Shown one piece after another: positions 48,837 to 57,668 of a DNA stretch of 64,000 nucleotides (the stretch's first letter is position 1; each line of letters opens with the position of its first letter). Source of the stretch: an uncultured Lachnospiraceae bacterium. GTDB lineage: Bacteria; Bacillota; Clostridia; Lachnospirales; Lachnospiraceae. The notes under the pieces were generated by a model, which saw nothing but the letters and a program-made list of their open reading frames with translations, ran no database searches and was not told the DNA's origin. The translations under genes were made by a program, and so were the position numbers. The stretch is taken from positions 1 to 64,000 of the forward strand of contig URMK01000015.1 of the NCBI GenBank assembly GCA_900548905.1, in the 5' to 3' direction.

Positions 48837-49760
48837 ATGCAGATGGAAATAAGGAGTTCCATGGAAATAAAGAATTCCATGGAACAAAAAAATATGGCGG
48901 CTTTCCTGGAACGGGTAAAAAAGCAGGCGCCCCTTATCCATAATATCACTAACTATGTTACTGTAAACGACTGTGCCAACATTTTGCTGGCCTGCGGCGG
49001 TTCTCCCATTATGGCTGACGATTTGCTGGAGGCAGAGGAAATCACTTCCCTTTGCGCAGGCCTGAATATTAATATAGGGACATTGAATCAGCGTACCATA
49101 CCGGCCATGTTGGCCGCGGGAAAAAGGGCTAATGCCTGCGGCCGTCCGGTGCTCCTGGATCCGGTCGGGGCGGGAGCCAGCCGGCTGCGTACGGAAACGG
49201 CGGAGGAGCTGCTGAAGGAAGTACATTTTACGGCGATACGGGGAAATATTTCCGAGATCAAAGCACTTGCCCTGGGGATGGGGACGACCAGGGGGGTGGA
49301 CGCGGACAGTATGGATGCGGTTACGGATGCCACACTGGGGGCGGCAGCGGCGTTTGCCGGTGAATTTGCCCGGAAAACCGGAGCTGTGGCGGCTGTTACC
49401 GGAGCTATGGATATGGTAACGGACGGGAGAGACATGTATATCATAAAAAACGGCCATCCTATGATGAGTAAGGTGACGGGAACGGGCTGTATGCTCTCCG
49501 CTGTAATGACAGCTTATCTTGCGGCAAATCCCGGCCGCCCCCTGGAAGCGGCCGCGGCCGCTGTATGTATGATGGGAATCTGCGGAGAACGGGCATTCAG
49601 GAGGCTGGCTCCGGGAGAAGGGAATGCCGCATACAAAAATTATATCATGGATGCCGTTTATAATATGGATGGGAAAACATTGGAAAAAGAGGCAAAATGC
49701 CGGAGATATAAGCTGAGGGCAGATGGCACTGTGAAGCTTTCGGAGGGAGAACAGCCGTGA
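48837..49760 (+). CDS. thiM: Hydroxyethylthiazole kinase
   Basis: A 307-residue ThiM that phosphorylates THZ for salvage. Landmarks: PLIHNITNYVTVNDCANILL, SPIMADD, NIGTL, LDPVGAGAS, IRGNISEIKAL and the ATP/catalytic VTGTGCMLSA. It carries a 20-residue Met/Ser/Glu N-terminal extension encoded by a small imperfect repeat (GTTCCATGGAAATAAAGAAT region), so translation could begin at a later Met (for example 48894, MAAFLERVKKQ). The C-terminus is about 30 residues longer than usual. It overlaps the next gene by 4 bp. Confidence 0.93.
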   Translation: MQMEIRSSMEIKNSMEQKNMAAFLERVKKQAPLIHNITNYVTVNDCANILLACGGSPIMADDLLEAEEITSLCAGLNINIGTLNQRTIPAMLAAGKRANACGRPVLLDPVGAGASRLRTETAEELLKEVHFTAIRGNISEIKALALGMGTTRGVDADSMDAVTDATLGAAAAFAGEFARKTGAVAAVTGAMDMVTDGRDMYIIKNGHPMMSKVTGTGCMLSAVMTAYLAANPGRPLEAAAAAVCMMGICGERAFRRLAPGEGNAAYKNYIMDAVYNMDGKTLEKEAKCRRYKLRADGTVKLSEGEQP

Positions 49761-51061
49761 AATGTGACAAAAGGACCATGCTTCTGTACGCGGTTACCGA
49801 TCGGACATGGGTTGGGGAAAAAACGCTTTGCCGGCAGGTGGAGGAGGCTTTGAAGGGCGGGGTTACCTGTGTCCAGCTCCGGGAAAAGGATATGCCGGAG
49901 GGCGACATTCTGAAGGAAGCAGAGGAAATAAAAGAACTTTGCCGCAGCTACGGCGTCCCTTTTCTGATGAATGATAATGTAGATCTGGCTGTCCGCTGCG
50001 GCGCGGACGGCGTCCATGTGGGACAGCAGGATATGTCTGCCGGAGAGGTGCGCAGAAGAATTGGGGATGCCATGCTGCTGGGAGTATCTGCTCAGACAGT
50101 AGAACAGGCAGTGGAGGCGGAAAAAAACGGAGCCGACTATCTGGGAGTCGGCGCGGTATTTGCCACCTCCACTAAAGAGGATGCAAAGGAGGTCACTCTG
50201 GATACGCTCCGGGAAATCTGCCGTGCGGTTTCCATTCCGGTCTGCGCTATCGGCGGGATCCATAAGGGGAACATGCATGAACTAAGAGATACCGGGATTG
50301 ACGGGGTGGCTCTGGTTTCCGCTGTTTTCGCCGGCCCTTCCATACAGAAGGAATGCAGAGAACTGCTGGCGCTGGCAAAAACCCTGAAAAAAAGAGGCGC
50401 GGTCTTTGATGCTGACGGAACCCTGCTGGATTCCATGTCCGTCTGGGATACATTGGGTGCAGATTATCTGTACAGAAAAGGGCTTTCTCCCCGGAACGAT
50501 CTGGAGGAGCAGTTAAAAAACAGGAGTCTTCATCAGGCCGCTTCTTATTTTCAATCGGCTTATGGGATAATGGACACGCGGGAACAGATCGTAGCGGATA
50601 TCAATGGTATGGTCGCTTCTTTTTACATCAGGGAGGTTCCGCTGAAGAAAGGCGTGAAAGATATGCTGGAAATGCTGCGGAAGGAAAATGTGAAGATGTG
50701 TGTGGCCACTGCAACGGATAAGGGCCTTATAGAAGAAGCATTGCGAAGAAACGGGGTTCTGGATTATTTCGAGGCGATTCTCACCTGTGCGGAGGTCGGC
50801 GCCGGAAAGGACGAGCCTGTCATCTTTCGGGAGGCTCTGCGCATTCTCGGAACGGCAAAGGAAGATACGGTTGTATTTGAAGATGCCCTTTATGCGGTGT
50901 GTACGGCAAAAAAAGACGGTTTTCCGACAGCGGCGGTTTATGACCCTTCAGCAGCCGATGAGGAAGAAAACCTTCGGAAGCTGTCGGATTATTACATCCG
51001 CTCTTTTGAAGAAAGGATGACTGTATTTGATGAAAAAAGTACTTACGATAGCAGGATCTGA
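49757..51061 (+). CDS. thiE: Thiamine-phosphate synthase fused to a HAD phosphatase
   Basis: A 434-residue fusion. Residues 1-205 are ThiE: LYAVTDRTW, VQLREKD, LMNDNVDLAVRCGADGVHVGQ (the pyrophosphate-binding region), YLGVGAVFATSTKEDA and AIGGI. Residues 212-430 are a haloacid dehalogenase-type phosphatase: motif I FDADGTLLDSM (about 217-227), a helical cap, motif II-like VATATDKGL, and motif IV region VFEDALYAVCTAKKDG. ThiE joins HMP-PP and THZ-P to thiamine monophosphate; the HAD domain may dephosphorylate it to thiamine (or act on other pathway phosphates). GTG start with GGAGGG 8 bp upstream, coupled to thiM. Confidence 0.92.
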   Translation: MKCDKRTMLLYAVTDRTWVGEKTLCRQVEEALKGGVTCVQLREKDMPEGDILKEAEEIKELCRSYGVPFLMNDNVDLAVRCGADGVHVGQQDMSAGEVRRRIGDAMLLGVSAQTVEQAVEAEKNGADYLGVGAVFATSTKEDAKEVTLDTLREICRAVSIPVCAIGGIHKGNMHELRDTGIDGVALVSAVFAGPSIQKECRELLALAKTLKKRGAVFDADGTLLDSMSVWDTLGADYLYRKGLSPRNDLEEQLKNRSLHQAASYFQSAYGIMDTREQIVADINGMVASFYIREVPLKKGVKDMLEMLRKENVKMCVATATDKGLIEEALRRNGVLDYFEAILTCAEVGAGKDEPVIFREALRILGTAKEDTVVFEDALYAVCTAKKDGFPTAAVYDPSAADEEENLRKLSDYYIRSFEERMTVFDEKSTYDSRI

Positions 51062-51833
51062 TCCCAGTGGCGGAGCCGGGATACAGGCGGACATAAAAAC
51101 TATCACGGTACACGGCCTGTATGCCTGCTCCGTGATAACGTCCCTGACTGCACAGAATACCATGGGAGTCTATGGGATTGTGGACGTGGAACCGGATTTT
51201 GTGGCGGCCCAGATGGACAGTGTCTTTTCGGATATTTTTCCCGATGCGGTTAAGATAGGCATGGTATCCGGGGAAGGAATCCTGGAAGCGATCCTGTATA
51301 AGCTGAGGCAGTACCGGCCGGCCAATATCATAATTGATCCGGTTATGGTATCCACCAGCGGCCGGAAACTGCTTTCTTCCAGGGCGTGTAAGCTTATGGA
51401 AGAGGAATTGCTGCCTTTGGGAACGCTTATTACGCCGAATATCCCCGAAGCGGAGGTTCTAACCGGTCTGTCTGTCCATACGGAAGCGGATATGGCGGAA
51501 GCGGCGCAAAGGCTTGCCCTGCGTACCGGAAATGCCGTATTGATCAAAGGCGGGCACCGGGAGGGAGAGGCGGCGGATATTTTGTTCTGCCGCAAAACGG
51601 TGTCCCGTTTTGTATCCCGGCGTATCGAAAATCCCAATACACACGGTACCGGCTGTACCCTTTCCTCCTCCATCGCCTGCCATATGGCGGAAGGGTACAA
51701 TCTGGAGGAGAGCATACAAAAAGCGAAAGATTACTTGAACGGAGCTCTTGAGGCAATGCTCGATTTGGGAAACGGGAATGGACCTTTGAACCATATGTAC
51801 GCAATAAGAGGTTCAGGTATCGGGGATAAATAA
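51030..51833 (+). CDS. thiD: Hydroxymethylpyrimidine/phosphomethylpyrimidine kinase
   Basis: A 267-residue ThiD ribokinase-fold enzyme that phosphorylates HMP and HMP-P. Landmarks: LTIAGSDPSGGAGIQADIKT, VKIGMVSGEGI, IIDPVMVSTSG, TPNIPEAEVLTG, VLIKGGH and the anion hole NTHGTGCTLSS. It overlaps the thiE-HAD gene by 32 bp. The ATG at 51030 is preferred to the adjacent TTG. Confidence 0.95.
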   Translation: MKKVLTIAGSDPSGGAGIQADIKTITVHGLYACSVITSLTAQNTMGVYGIVDVEPDFVAAQMDSVFSDIFPDAVKIGMVSGEGILEAILYKLRQYRPANIIIDPVMVSTSGRKLLSSRACKLMEEELLPLGTLITPNIPEAEVLTGLSVHTEADMAEAAQRLALRTGNAVLIKGGHREGEAADILFCRKTVSRFVSRRIENPNTHGTGCTLSSSIACHMAEGYNLEESIQKAKDYLNGALEAMLDLGNGNGPLNHMYAIRGSGIGDK

Positions 51834-52205
51834 CTCCGTACCGTGTTCCTTCCGCCATTTTTTATGCTCTTTATAATCCGGCATGACTTCCGCCACCGCA
51901 TTCCGGAAATTCCGGGAGTGATCCATATGCCGCTCTCAGAGGAAAATAGGATGCTGCAGCCTGGCGGTATCTTTTTTCAAATGCCTGTTTCAAATAGATT
52001 TTAACATAAAATCTTTTCAACAGAGGAAAAAGTTGCTACAATAGAAAAGAATGTATTCTTTACTGGTTACGGAGTGAGCAGTAACCTGTATTCCGTAGCG
52101 AGTACGGAACCTGTTGTAAAAAGGGAACAGAAAGGAAATGCGCCCAAACTGATGCTGTCATTGCCGTTACCGGCCGGATGGAACACAAGGGGCGGGAATG
52201 GAAGA
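51834..52205. other. Intergenic region between thiD and the MATE gene
   Basis: 372 bp. It contains a 37-codon minus-strand frame (51926-51813) of doubtful status, an A+T-rich stretch with a weak promoter (TTTTCA, 17 bp, TACAAT at 52037-52042) and a two-hairpin repeat element (52065-52109). Nothing else is recognisable. Confidence 0.6.
52065..52109. repeat. Palindromic intergenic element, copy 2
   Basis: GGTTAC (52065-52070) / GTAACC (52081-52086) around GGAGTGAGCA, then TTCCGTA (52091-52097) / TACGGAA (52103-52109). The complement of the first hairpin (GTTACTGCTCACTCCGT) matches 31709-31725 at 16 of 17 positions. Confidence 0.7.
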
Positions 52206-53564
52206 ATGGAGAAAAAGAAAGCACGGAAACGGAATATGCTGGAGGATTCCCCGGGAATTACCCTGTTCCTGTTTGCCCTTCCGATGATATTGGGCAATCT
52301 GTTCCAGCAGTTTTATAATATGGTGGATTCCATGATTGTGGGACAGTTTGTGGGGGAGAAGGCACTGGCTGCCGTAGGCGCTTCCTATGCCCTCACAAAT
52401 GTGTTCGTAATGATTGCGATCGGCGGAGGGATCGGCGCTTCCGTCATAACCTCCCAATATCTGGGGGCCGGCGATACCGGAAGAATGAAAACCTCCGTTT
52501 ATACGGCGCTCCTGACCTTTCTTGCTGTGGGAAACCTGCTGGGTATATTTGGATTTTTGATGAACCGCCAGATACTGGTATGGCTGAATACACCAAAGGA
52601 TATTCTGGCAGCGGCAGGGACTTACCTGGGAATATATTTTCTGGGAATGCCTTTTTTGTTCATGTATAATATCCTTTCCGCCATGTTCAATGCGATGGGG
52701 GATTCCAGGACGCCTCTGTGTCTGCTCATTTTTTCCTCCGTATTGAACGTATTCCTGGATCTGTGGTTTGTAACGCAGTTCGGGATGGGAGTGGCAGGTG
52801 TGGCGATAGCTACGGTAATTGCGCAGGGAACGGCGGCTGTCATTTCCTTTTTGCTGCTGATGCGCCGCCTGCGCGGCTTTGAGGCGGAAGGGGTTGTGCC
52901 GGTATATGATGTGGGAATCCTCGGTTCCATGGTGAGGATAGCGCTTCCGTCCATTTTGCAGCAGTCTATTGTTTCCATCGGCATGCTGCTGGTACAGTCT
53001 GTGGTAAATGGCTTCGGCTCTTCCGTTTTGGCCGGCTATGCGGCCGGCACCAGGATAGAATCCATTTGTATTGTTCCCATGATATCCACGGGAAACGCTA
53101 TGTCCACCTTTACGGCCCAGAATATGGGAGCCGGAAAGCCGGAACGCGTCCGAAGGGGATACCGTGCCGCCTATGCCATCGCGGGCGGTTTTGCGCTGCT
53201 AATAGGCCTGATCCTGTTTTTCTTTGATAAGCAGATTATCGGTGCATTTATGGACAGCCAAAGCGGTACGGTGGCATTTGAAACGGGTACGGGATATTTA
53301 TCTTTTATCAAGTTTTTCTTTCTCTGTATCGGCCTGAAGGCAGTTACGGACGGAGTCCTCCGGGGAGCCGGGGATGTGGTGGTATTTACGCTGGCGAACC
53401 TGGTGAATCTGGGAATCCGTGTTTCCGGGGCATTCCTTCTTGCGCCTGTGTTCGGTGTGGCGGCGGTATGGTATGCGGTGCCGGCAGGATGGACGGTGAA
53501 TTACCTTATATCCTTGGGCAGGTATCTTACCGGAAAATGGAGTAAAAAAAATCTGGTCGGTTAA
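52206..53564 (+). CDS. MATE-family efflux transporter
   Basis: A 452-residue 12-helix membrane protein of the MATE family: two six-helix halves (LFLFALPMILGNLFQQFYNM with VDSMIVGQFVG in the first; VRIALPSILQQSIVSIGMLL in the second) with the conserved Pro-containing first helices. It is placed between thiD and thiamine diphosphokinase, so export or exchange of thiamine-related compounds is possible but unproven; most MATE proteins export drugs by Na+ or H+ antiport. GGAATGGAAG precedes the ATG at 52206. Confidence 0.9.
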   Translation: MEKKKARKRNMLEDSPGITLFLFALPMILGNLFQQFYNMVDSMIVGQFVGEKALAAVGASYALTNVFVMIAIGGGIGASVITSQYLGAGDTGRMKTSVYTALLTFLAVGNLLGIFGFLMNRQILVWLNTPKDILAAAGTYLGIYFLGMPFLFMYNILSAMFNAMGDSRTPLCLLIFSSVLNVFLDLWFVTQFGMGVAGVAIATVIAQGTAAVISFLLLMRRLRGFEAEGVVPVYDVGILGSMVRIALPSILQQSIVSIGMLLVQSVVNGFGSSVLAGYAAGTRIESICIVPMISTGNAMSTFTAQNMGAGKPERVRRGYRAAYAIAGGFALLIGLILFFFDKQIIGAFMDSQSGTVAFETGTGYLSFIKFFFLCIGLKAVTDGVLRGAGDVVVFTLANLVNLGIRVSGAFLLAPVFGVAAVWYAVPAGWTVNYLISLGRYLTGKWSKKNLVG

Positions 53565-53594
53565 ACCGGATTATAAAAGAAAGGGAGAACAGTT

Positions 53595-54242
53595 ATGGCA
53601 GGCAGATGTGTGATTATCGGGGCAGGGGATCTGACCGTTTCGGAAATTCCTCTTCATGAAGGGGATTTCATTATTGCGGCGGACGGCGGTTTTGGCTATT
53701 GCAGGTATCTGGAAATAGAACCGGATATGATACTGGGAGATTTTGATTCCATTGATGAGCGCAATATGGAATACATTATGGAAATGCGCGCCATCCATCC
53801 GGAAAAGGTGAAGGTGCTTCCTGCACAAAAGGACGATACGGATATGCTGGCGGCCATTAAAGAAGGGCTGCAGAGAGGTTATACGGAATTTGTTATTTAC
53901 GGGGGGCAGGGAGGCAGGCTTTCCCATACCATGGCAAATATCCAATGTTTGGCCTATTTGAAGGAAAAAGGGGCAAAGGGATATCTGATGGACGGAAATG
54001 GTATGATTCTGGTAGCCCAAAATGAAACCGTAAGCTTTAAAAAGAACCTGGAGGGCTTTCTGTCCTTGTTTTCTTTGGGGGAGAAGGCGGAAGGAGTTAC
54101 AATCCGTAATATGAAATACCTTCTCGATAAAGCGGTGGTCACCAACGATTTCCCGGTTGGGGTAAGCAATGAATTTATCGGAAAGGAAAGCAGCATTACC
54201 GTGGAAAAAGGCATGCTGCTGATAATGATTGACTGGAACTGA
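53595..54242 (+). CDS. thiN: Thiamine diphosphokinase
   Basis: A 215-residue thiamine pyrophosphokinase (ThiN/TPK). Landmarks: FIIAADGGFGYCRYLEIEPD, ILGDFDSID, LPAQKDDTDMLAAIKEGLQR, YGGQGGRLSHTMANIQCL, and the C-terminal thiamine-binding strands (NDFPVGVSNEFIG, ITVEKGMLLIMI). It converts free thiamine to TPP with ATP. With a phosphatase domain on ThiE it would complete TPP synthesis without ThiL. It is 30 bp downstream of the MATE gene behind AGGGAG. Confidence 0.94.
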   Translation: MAGRCVIIGAGDLTVSEIPLHEGDFIIAADGGFGYCRYLEIEPDMILGDFDSIDERNMEYIMEMRAIHPEKVKVLPAQKDDTDMLAAIKEGLQRGYTEFVIYGGQGGRLSHTMANIQCLAYLKEKGAKGYLMDGNGMILVAQNETVSFKKNLEGFLSLFSLGEKAEGVTIRNMKYLLDKAVVTNDFPVGVSNEFIGKESSITVEKGMLLIMIDWN

Positions 54243-54251
54243 ACAGGCACA

Positions 54252-54288
54252 AAAAAGGCAGGAGAAAAAATCTTCTGCCTTTTTAAAA
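54252..54288. terminator. Terminator after thiN
   Basis: AAAAAGGCAGGAGA paired with TCTTCTGCCTTTTT (one mismatch), followed by further T and A residues; symmetric A/T tails allow function on both strands. Confidence 0.88.
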
Positions 54289-54367
54289 CCTTTTTTCTTC
54301 AAAAACAGTTATATAAGGTGTAACGGTACTGTCCGTTGCCAATGAATACACTAAAGGGGCCTCTTTC

Positions 54368-54892
54368 GTGGAAGATACAAAATGGATCAGGGAAATACAT
54401 AAGGGAAACACATCGCTGTTGGAACAGGTGGCGGAGAAATACTATGACGATATCTACCGGTTTTGCTGTTATCAGACGGGAAGCCGGGAGGATGCCTATG
54501 ATTGTGCCCAGGAAACGTTTATCCGGTTTATCCGCTATGTGGACAGCTACCGGGATAAAAACCTGAAAGGGTATCTGTTAACTATCGCAAGAAATGTCTG
54601 CCGGGACTATTTCAAGCAGGCGGCAAAAGAACAGGAATTCATACAGGGGCAGCTGGAACAGGCTGCAGAAGAGAAGGGGGAAGCCCGGACGGAGGAACCG
54701 TTTTACCATGACGTGCTGCCAAAAGCCCTTGGACTCCTGCCTGCGCTGCAGAGGGAAGCTTTGATTCTGTATTATTATGATGAATTGAAAATACGGGAAA
54801 TCGCCCGGATTACGGAAACAAATGCGGCTACGGTTAAATCCAGGCTGCATCAGGGAAAGAACAAGCTGAAGAAGCTTTTGGAGGAGGCCTGA
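54368..54892 (+). CDS. ECF-type RNA polymerase sigma factor
   Basis: A 174-residue sigma-70 family protein of the extracytoplasmic function group: region 2 (YYDDIYRFCCYQTGSREDAY, DCAQETFIRFIRY) and region 4 (LPALQREALILYYYDELKIR, EIARITETNAATVKSRLHQG). It is likely to direct transcription of its own operon, which encodes a membrane protein and an ABC transporter. GTG start at 54368 behind AAAGGGG. TGTAAC at 54318-54323 could be part of an autogenous promoter. Confidence 0.92.
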   Translation: MEDTKWIREIHKGNTSLLEQVAEKYYDDIYRFCCYQTGSREDAYDCAQETFIRFIRYVDSYRDKNLKGYLLTIARNVCRDYFKQAAKEQEFIQGQLEQAAEEKGEARTEEPFYHDVLPKALGLLPALQREALILYYYDELKIREIARITETNAATVKSRLHQGKNKLKKLLEEA

Positions 54893-54895
54893 GAA

Positions 54896-55714
54896 ATGGA
54901 TTTCGGTAAAAAGAAACAGAACGGATGGACCAGACGGGAGGGCAGGGCGATTTTCGGAAAAGGGCCGGCAGTGGATCCAAACCGGAGGGCAGCGGCAATG
55001 GAAGCCGTCCGCCTGGAAATTGACAGAAAGAAAACAAGCTATACGCCTTCTGCCGCGGAAGTGTTCAGGACCGAGCTGTCAATGATATCCGCGAATTACT
55101 GGTATTTACAGGCGGCGCTGCTGTGTCTTGGAATCTGGATCGCCGGCAGGGCAGATGTCCTGTATCTGCCGGGGAGCCTGCAGACAGGCGCTGTGAACAA
55201 CAGGGAATTGCTGCTGCTGCCTGCGCTGTCCGCTTTGCTGGCGCTGATAGGGATAACCGGATTCGGGGAGCTTGCCAAATGTTTTGCCTGCCGTATGGCG
55301 GAACTGGAGCAGAGCTGTTATTTGAATCTGCGCCAGCTGCTGGCAGTGAGAATGGCAATTACCGGACTACTGAATCTTCTGTTTCTGGCATGCTTTATCG
55401 GCGTGTCCCAGGGAAGACTGCAGGCGGGGCTGCTTCGGGTGAGCCTCTATCTGCTGACACCGTATGTCTGCAATATGCTGTTGTATTTTACCGCCTTTAC
55501 CTTTGGACGGGGGGGAGGAAAACTCCTGCAGATGAGCATTCTTTTGGCAGCCGCCTGTCTTTCCTTTCTGCCTGTGCTGCTTCCGGGCCTTTATGAAAAA
55601 TCCGCTCTTGGCCTGTGGATAGCAGCCCTTTTTGGAGCCGCCGCGCTTATGGCTGCGGAGCTTGTTTACCTGACAAAAGAACTGGAAAGAGGAGAAAAAA
55701 TATGCTGGAACTGA
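54896..55714 (+). CDS. Membrane protein of the ECF sigma operon (possible anti-sigma factor)
   Basis: A 272-residue protein with a soluble basic N-terminus of about 75 residues and six hydrophobic helices (for example YLQAALLCLGIWIAG, LLLLPALSALLALIGITG, MSILLAAACLSFLPVLLPGL). Being the gene directly after an ECF sigma factor (3-bp gap), with a cytoplasmic N-terminal region and membrane part, it could be an anti-sigma factor, but no zinc-binding HxxxCxxC motif of the ZAS type is seen. Alternatively it is a subunit of the ABC transporter that follows. Confidence 0.8.
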   Translation: MDFGKKKQNGWTRREGRAIFGKGPAVDPNRRAAAMEAVRLEIDRKKTSYTPSAAEVFRTELSMISANYWYLQAALLCLGIWIAGRADVLYLPGSLQTGAVNNRELLLLPALSALLALIGITGFGELAKCFACRMAELEQSCYLNLRQLLAVRMAITGLLNLLFLACFIGVSQGRLQAGLLRVSLYLLTPYVCNMLLYFTAFTFGRGGGKLLQMSILLAAACLSFLPVLLPGLYEKSALGLWIAALFGAAALMAAELVYLTKELERGEKICWN

Positions 55715-56574
55715 CACTGAATCAGGTTACCAAAAAGTATAAGGATACCTGTGCGGTAGACCATGTTAATGCTGTGTTTACCCATGGTGTTTACGGGCTG
55801 CTGGGCGCAAACGGAGCCGGAAAGACGACGCTGCTCAGGCTTATGTGCGATATTCTCAGGCCGGATGAGGGAGCCGTTATGCTGGATCGGAATCCAATCG
55901 GTAAGCTGGGGGCCTCCTATAGACGTTTTCTGGGTTATCTGCCCCAGGATTTTGGATTTTATCCGGATTTTACCGCAGAGAGGTTCCTTTTGTATATGGC
56001 GGCATTGAAAGCGGTCCCTGCTTTGGAAGCAAAACAGAAAACAGGGGAGCTGTTGGCTATGGTAGGTCTGGAGGACAGTAAAAGAAAAAAAATCAAGACC
56101 TTTTCCGGTGGGATGGTGCGCCGGCTGGGGATTGCGCAGGCAATGCTCAATGATCCGGAAATCCTGATACTGGATGAACCCACAGCCGGGCTGGATCCAA
56201 GGGAGCGTATTCGTTTCCGCAATATCATCAGTTCCTTTTCCAAAGACAGGATCGTAATCCTTTCCACCCATATTGTTTCGGATGTGGAATACATCGCGGA
56301 TGAAATCCTGCTCATGAAAAAAGGAAAATTCCTGCAGCAGGGAAGTGTGGAGAATATCACGAAGCAGGTTCAGGGCCGGGTGTGGGAAATTGTGACGGAT
56401 CCCGAAGGCGCACAGCGGATGAGCGGGACTTATGCGGTAAGCAACCTGAAGAACCAGGGGGATAAGGTGGCCATGCGTATCCTTGCGGAGGAATGTCCGG
56501 CACCGGAGGCGGTTTGTGTGGCGCCGTTGCTGGAGGATGTCTATTTGTATTACTTCAGGGAGGAGGCGGAATGA
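55702..56574 (+). CDS. ABC transporter ATP-binding protein
   Basis: A 290-residue ATPase: Walker A LLGANGAGKTTLLR (about 32-45), Q-loop YLPQDFGF, signature FSGGMVRRLGIAQAML, Walker B ILILDEPTAGLDP and switch His in STHIVSD. It resembles the CcmA/DrrA-type group that pairs with ABC-2 membrane proteins for export of antibiotics, lipids or peptides. It overlaps the preceding gene by 13 bp and the next by 4 bp. Confidence 0.93.
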   Translation: MLELTLNQVTKKYKDTCAVDHVNAVFTHGVYGLLGANGAGKTTLLRLMCDILRPDEGAVMLDRNPIGKLGASYRRFLGYLPQDFGFYPDFTAERFLLYMAALKAVPALEAKQKTGELLAMVGLEDSKRKKIKTFSGGMVRRLGIAQAMLNDPEILILDEPTAGLDPRERIRFRNIISSFSKDRIVILSTHIVSDVEYIADEILLMKKGKFLQQGSVENITKQVQGRVWEIVTDPEGAQRMSGTYAVSNLKNQGDKVAMRILAEECPAPEAVCVAPLLEDVYLYYFREEAE

Positions 56575-57668
56575 TGCTGCTGCGGACAGAACTGGAGAAA
56601 TTGTGGAAACGGCCTGTCCTGTGGATCGGTTTTGCCGTTTCCCTGCTGGTTGGAAGCTATCTTACATGGTCCATGCTGCCCACTGTAGTTACCGGAGAAG
56701 AGACGCTTACAGGCCGGAAAGCGGCAGAATACAACCGTCGCCTTACGGCGGAATATGAGGGGTACCTGACGGACGAGAAAGCTGAAGCGATAATCGCAAG
56801 GTTTGGTTTTGCACGCTATGATGAGGACGGGAGATGTGTATACGGTAACTTCCTGAACCGCTTTGTTACAGAAAAAATGTCGGATTACAGCGGAGAAGGA
56901 CGGAAAGCCTCACGGATTATTCCGTTAACAGATAAGGAAAGCCGTTTGGGAGCCTGCGGCTACAGAGACAGTATTTATTTTGCCTGTACGCAAGGGTGGG
57001 ATGATCTGTGGGAAATTTTTATGGGATTGGCTATGGTCTGGGGGCTCACCGTGGTAATTTTGCTGGCGCCTGTATATTCCTCGGATAAAATGCTCCGCAC
57101 GGCTCCGGTGATAAGGGCGAGTGCCGAGGGAAGGCGGAAAATGGTTTTTGCCCGTCTCACCGCCTCCTGGCTTGTCGCTGCAGGAGGCTTCTTCCTGCTG
57201 GCATCGGTTTTGTTTCTTGCATGCGGCTTTCTGTATGGCTTTGAAGGGCTGAAGGCAAATATCCTCTGTCTGGACGCTGCTCCCTATATGTGGCCTGAGC
57301 CTGTAACGGTATGGGGCTTTTTGTTTGGAATTTATCTGCCCCGGGCGGTATTGGGCGTTACGGTGCTTGTGCTCTTGGTCTCCGGTATTTCTGCCTGCTG
57401 TGAAAGGACCCTGTCCTCCGTGTGTATCTCCGCCTTCGTGTTTGCGTTTCCCGTTGTGAGAAATATGCTGATGGTGTTTACCTTCCTCACTCCGCTTTTT
57501 ACCCTTCTGGTATATGGGATGCCATTTTATATGATGATACCCCTTTATAATGCAGGCAGAAACCCTTACCGTATCTTGCAGACCGCGGCGGCTATCCTGT
57601 TCTGCTTTGCAGGACTGTGGATGGTGTATGACGGCTGGTGCCGTAACGGAAAGGAGCACGGAAAATGA
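56571..57668 (+). CDS. ABC transporter permease of the ECF sigma operon (1)
   Basis: A 365-residue membrane protein. Starts MMLLRTELEKLWKRPVLWIG with an N-terminal TM helix, a 120-residue extracytoplasmic domain, then about five to six TM helices (MGLAMVWGLTVVILLAPVYS, ASWLVAAGGFFLLASVLFLA, VLGVTVLVLLVSGISACCER). ABC-2-like layout; substrate unknown. ATG at 56571 or 56574 (ATGATG behind AGGAGG). It overlaps the next gene by 4 bp. Confidence 0.85.
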   Translation: MMLLRTELEKLWKRPVLWIGFAVSLLVGSYLTWSMLPTVVTGEETLTGRKAAEYNRRLTAEYEGYLTDEKAEAIIARFGFARYDEDGRCVYGNFLNRFVTEKMSDYSGEGRKASRIIPLTDKESRLGACGYRDSIYFACTQGWDDLWEIFMGLAMVWGLTVVILLAPVYSSDKMLRTAPVIRASAEGRRKMVFARLTASWLVAAGGFFLLASVLFLACGFLYGFEGLKANILCLDAAPYMWPEPVTVWGFLFGIYLPRAVLGVTVLVLLVSGISACCERTLSSVCISAFVFAFPVVRNMLMVFTFLTPLFTLLVYGMPFYMMIPLYNAGRNPYRILQTAAAILFCFAGLWMVYDGWCRNGKEHGK

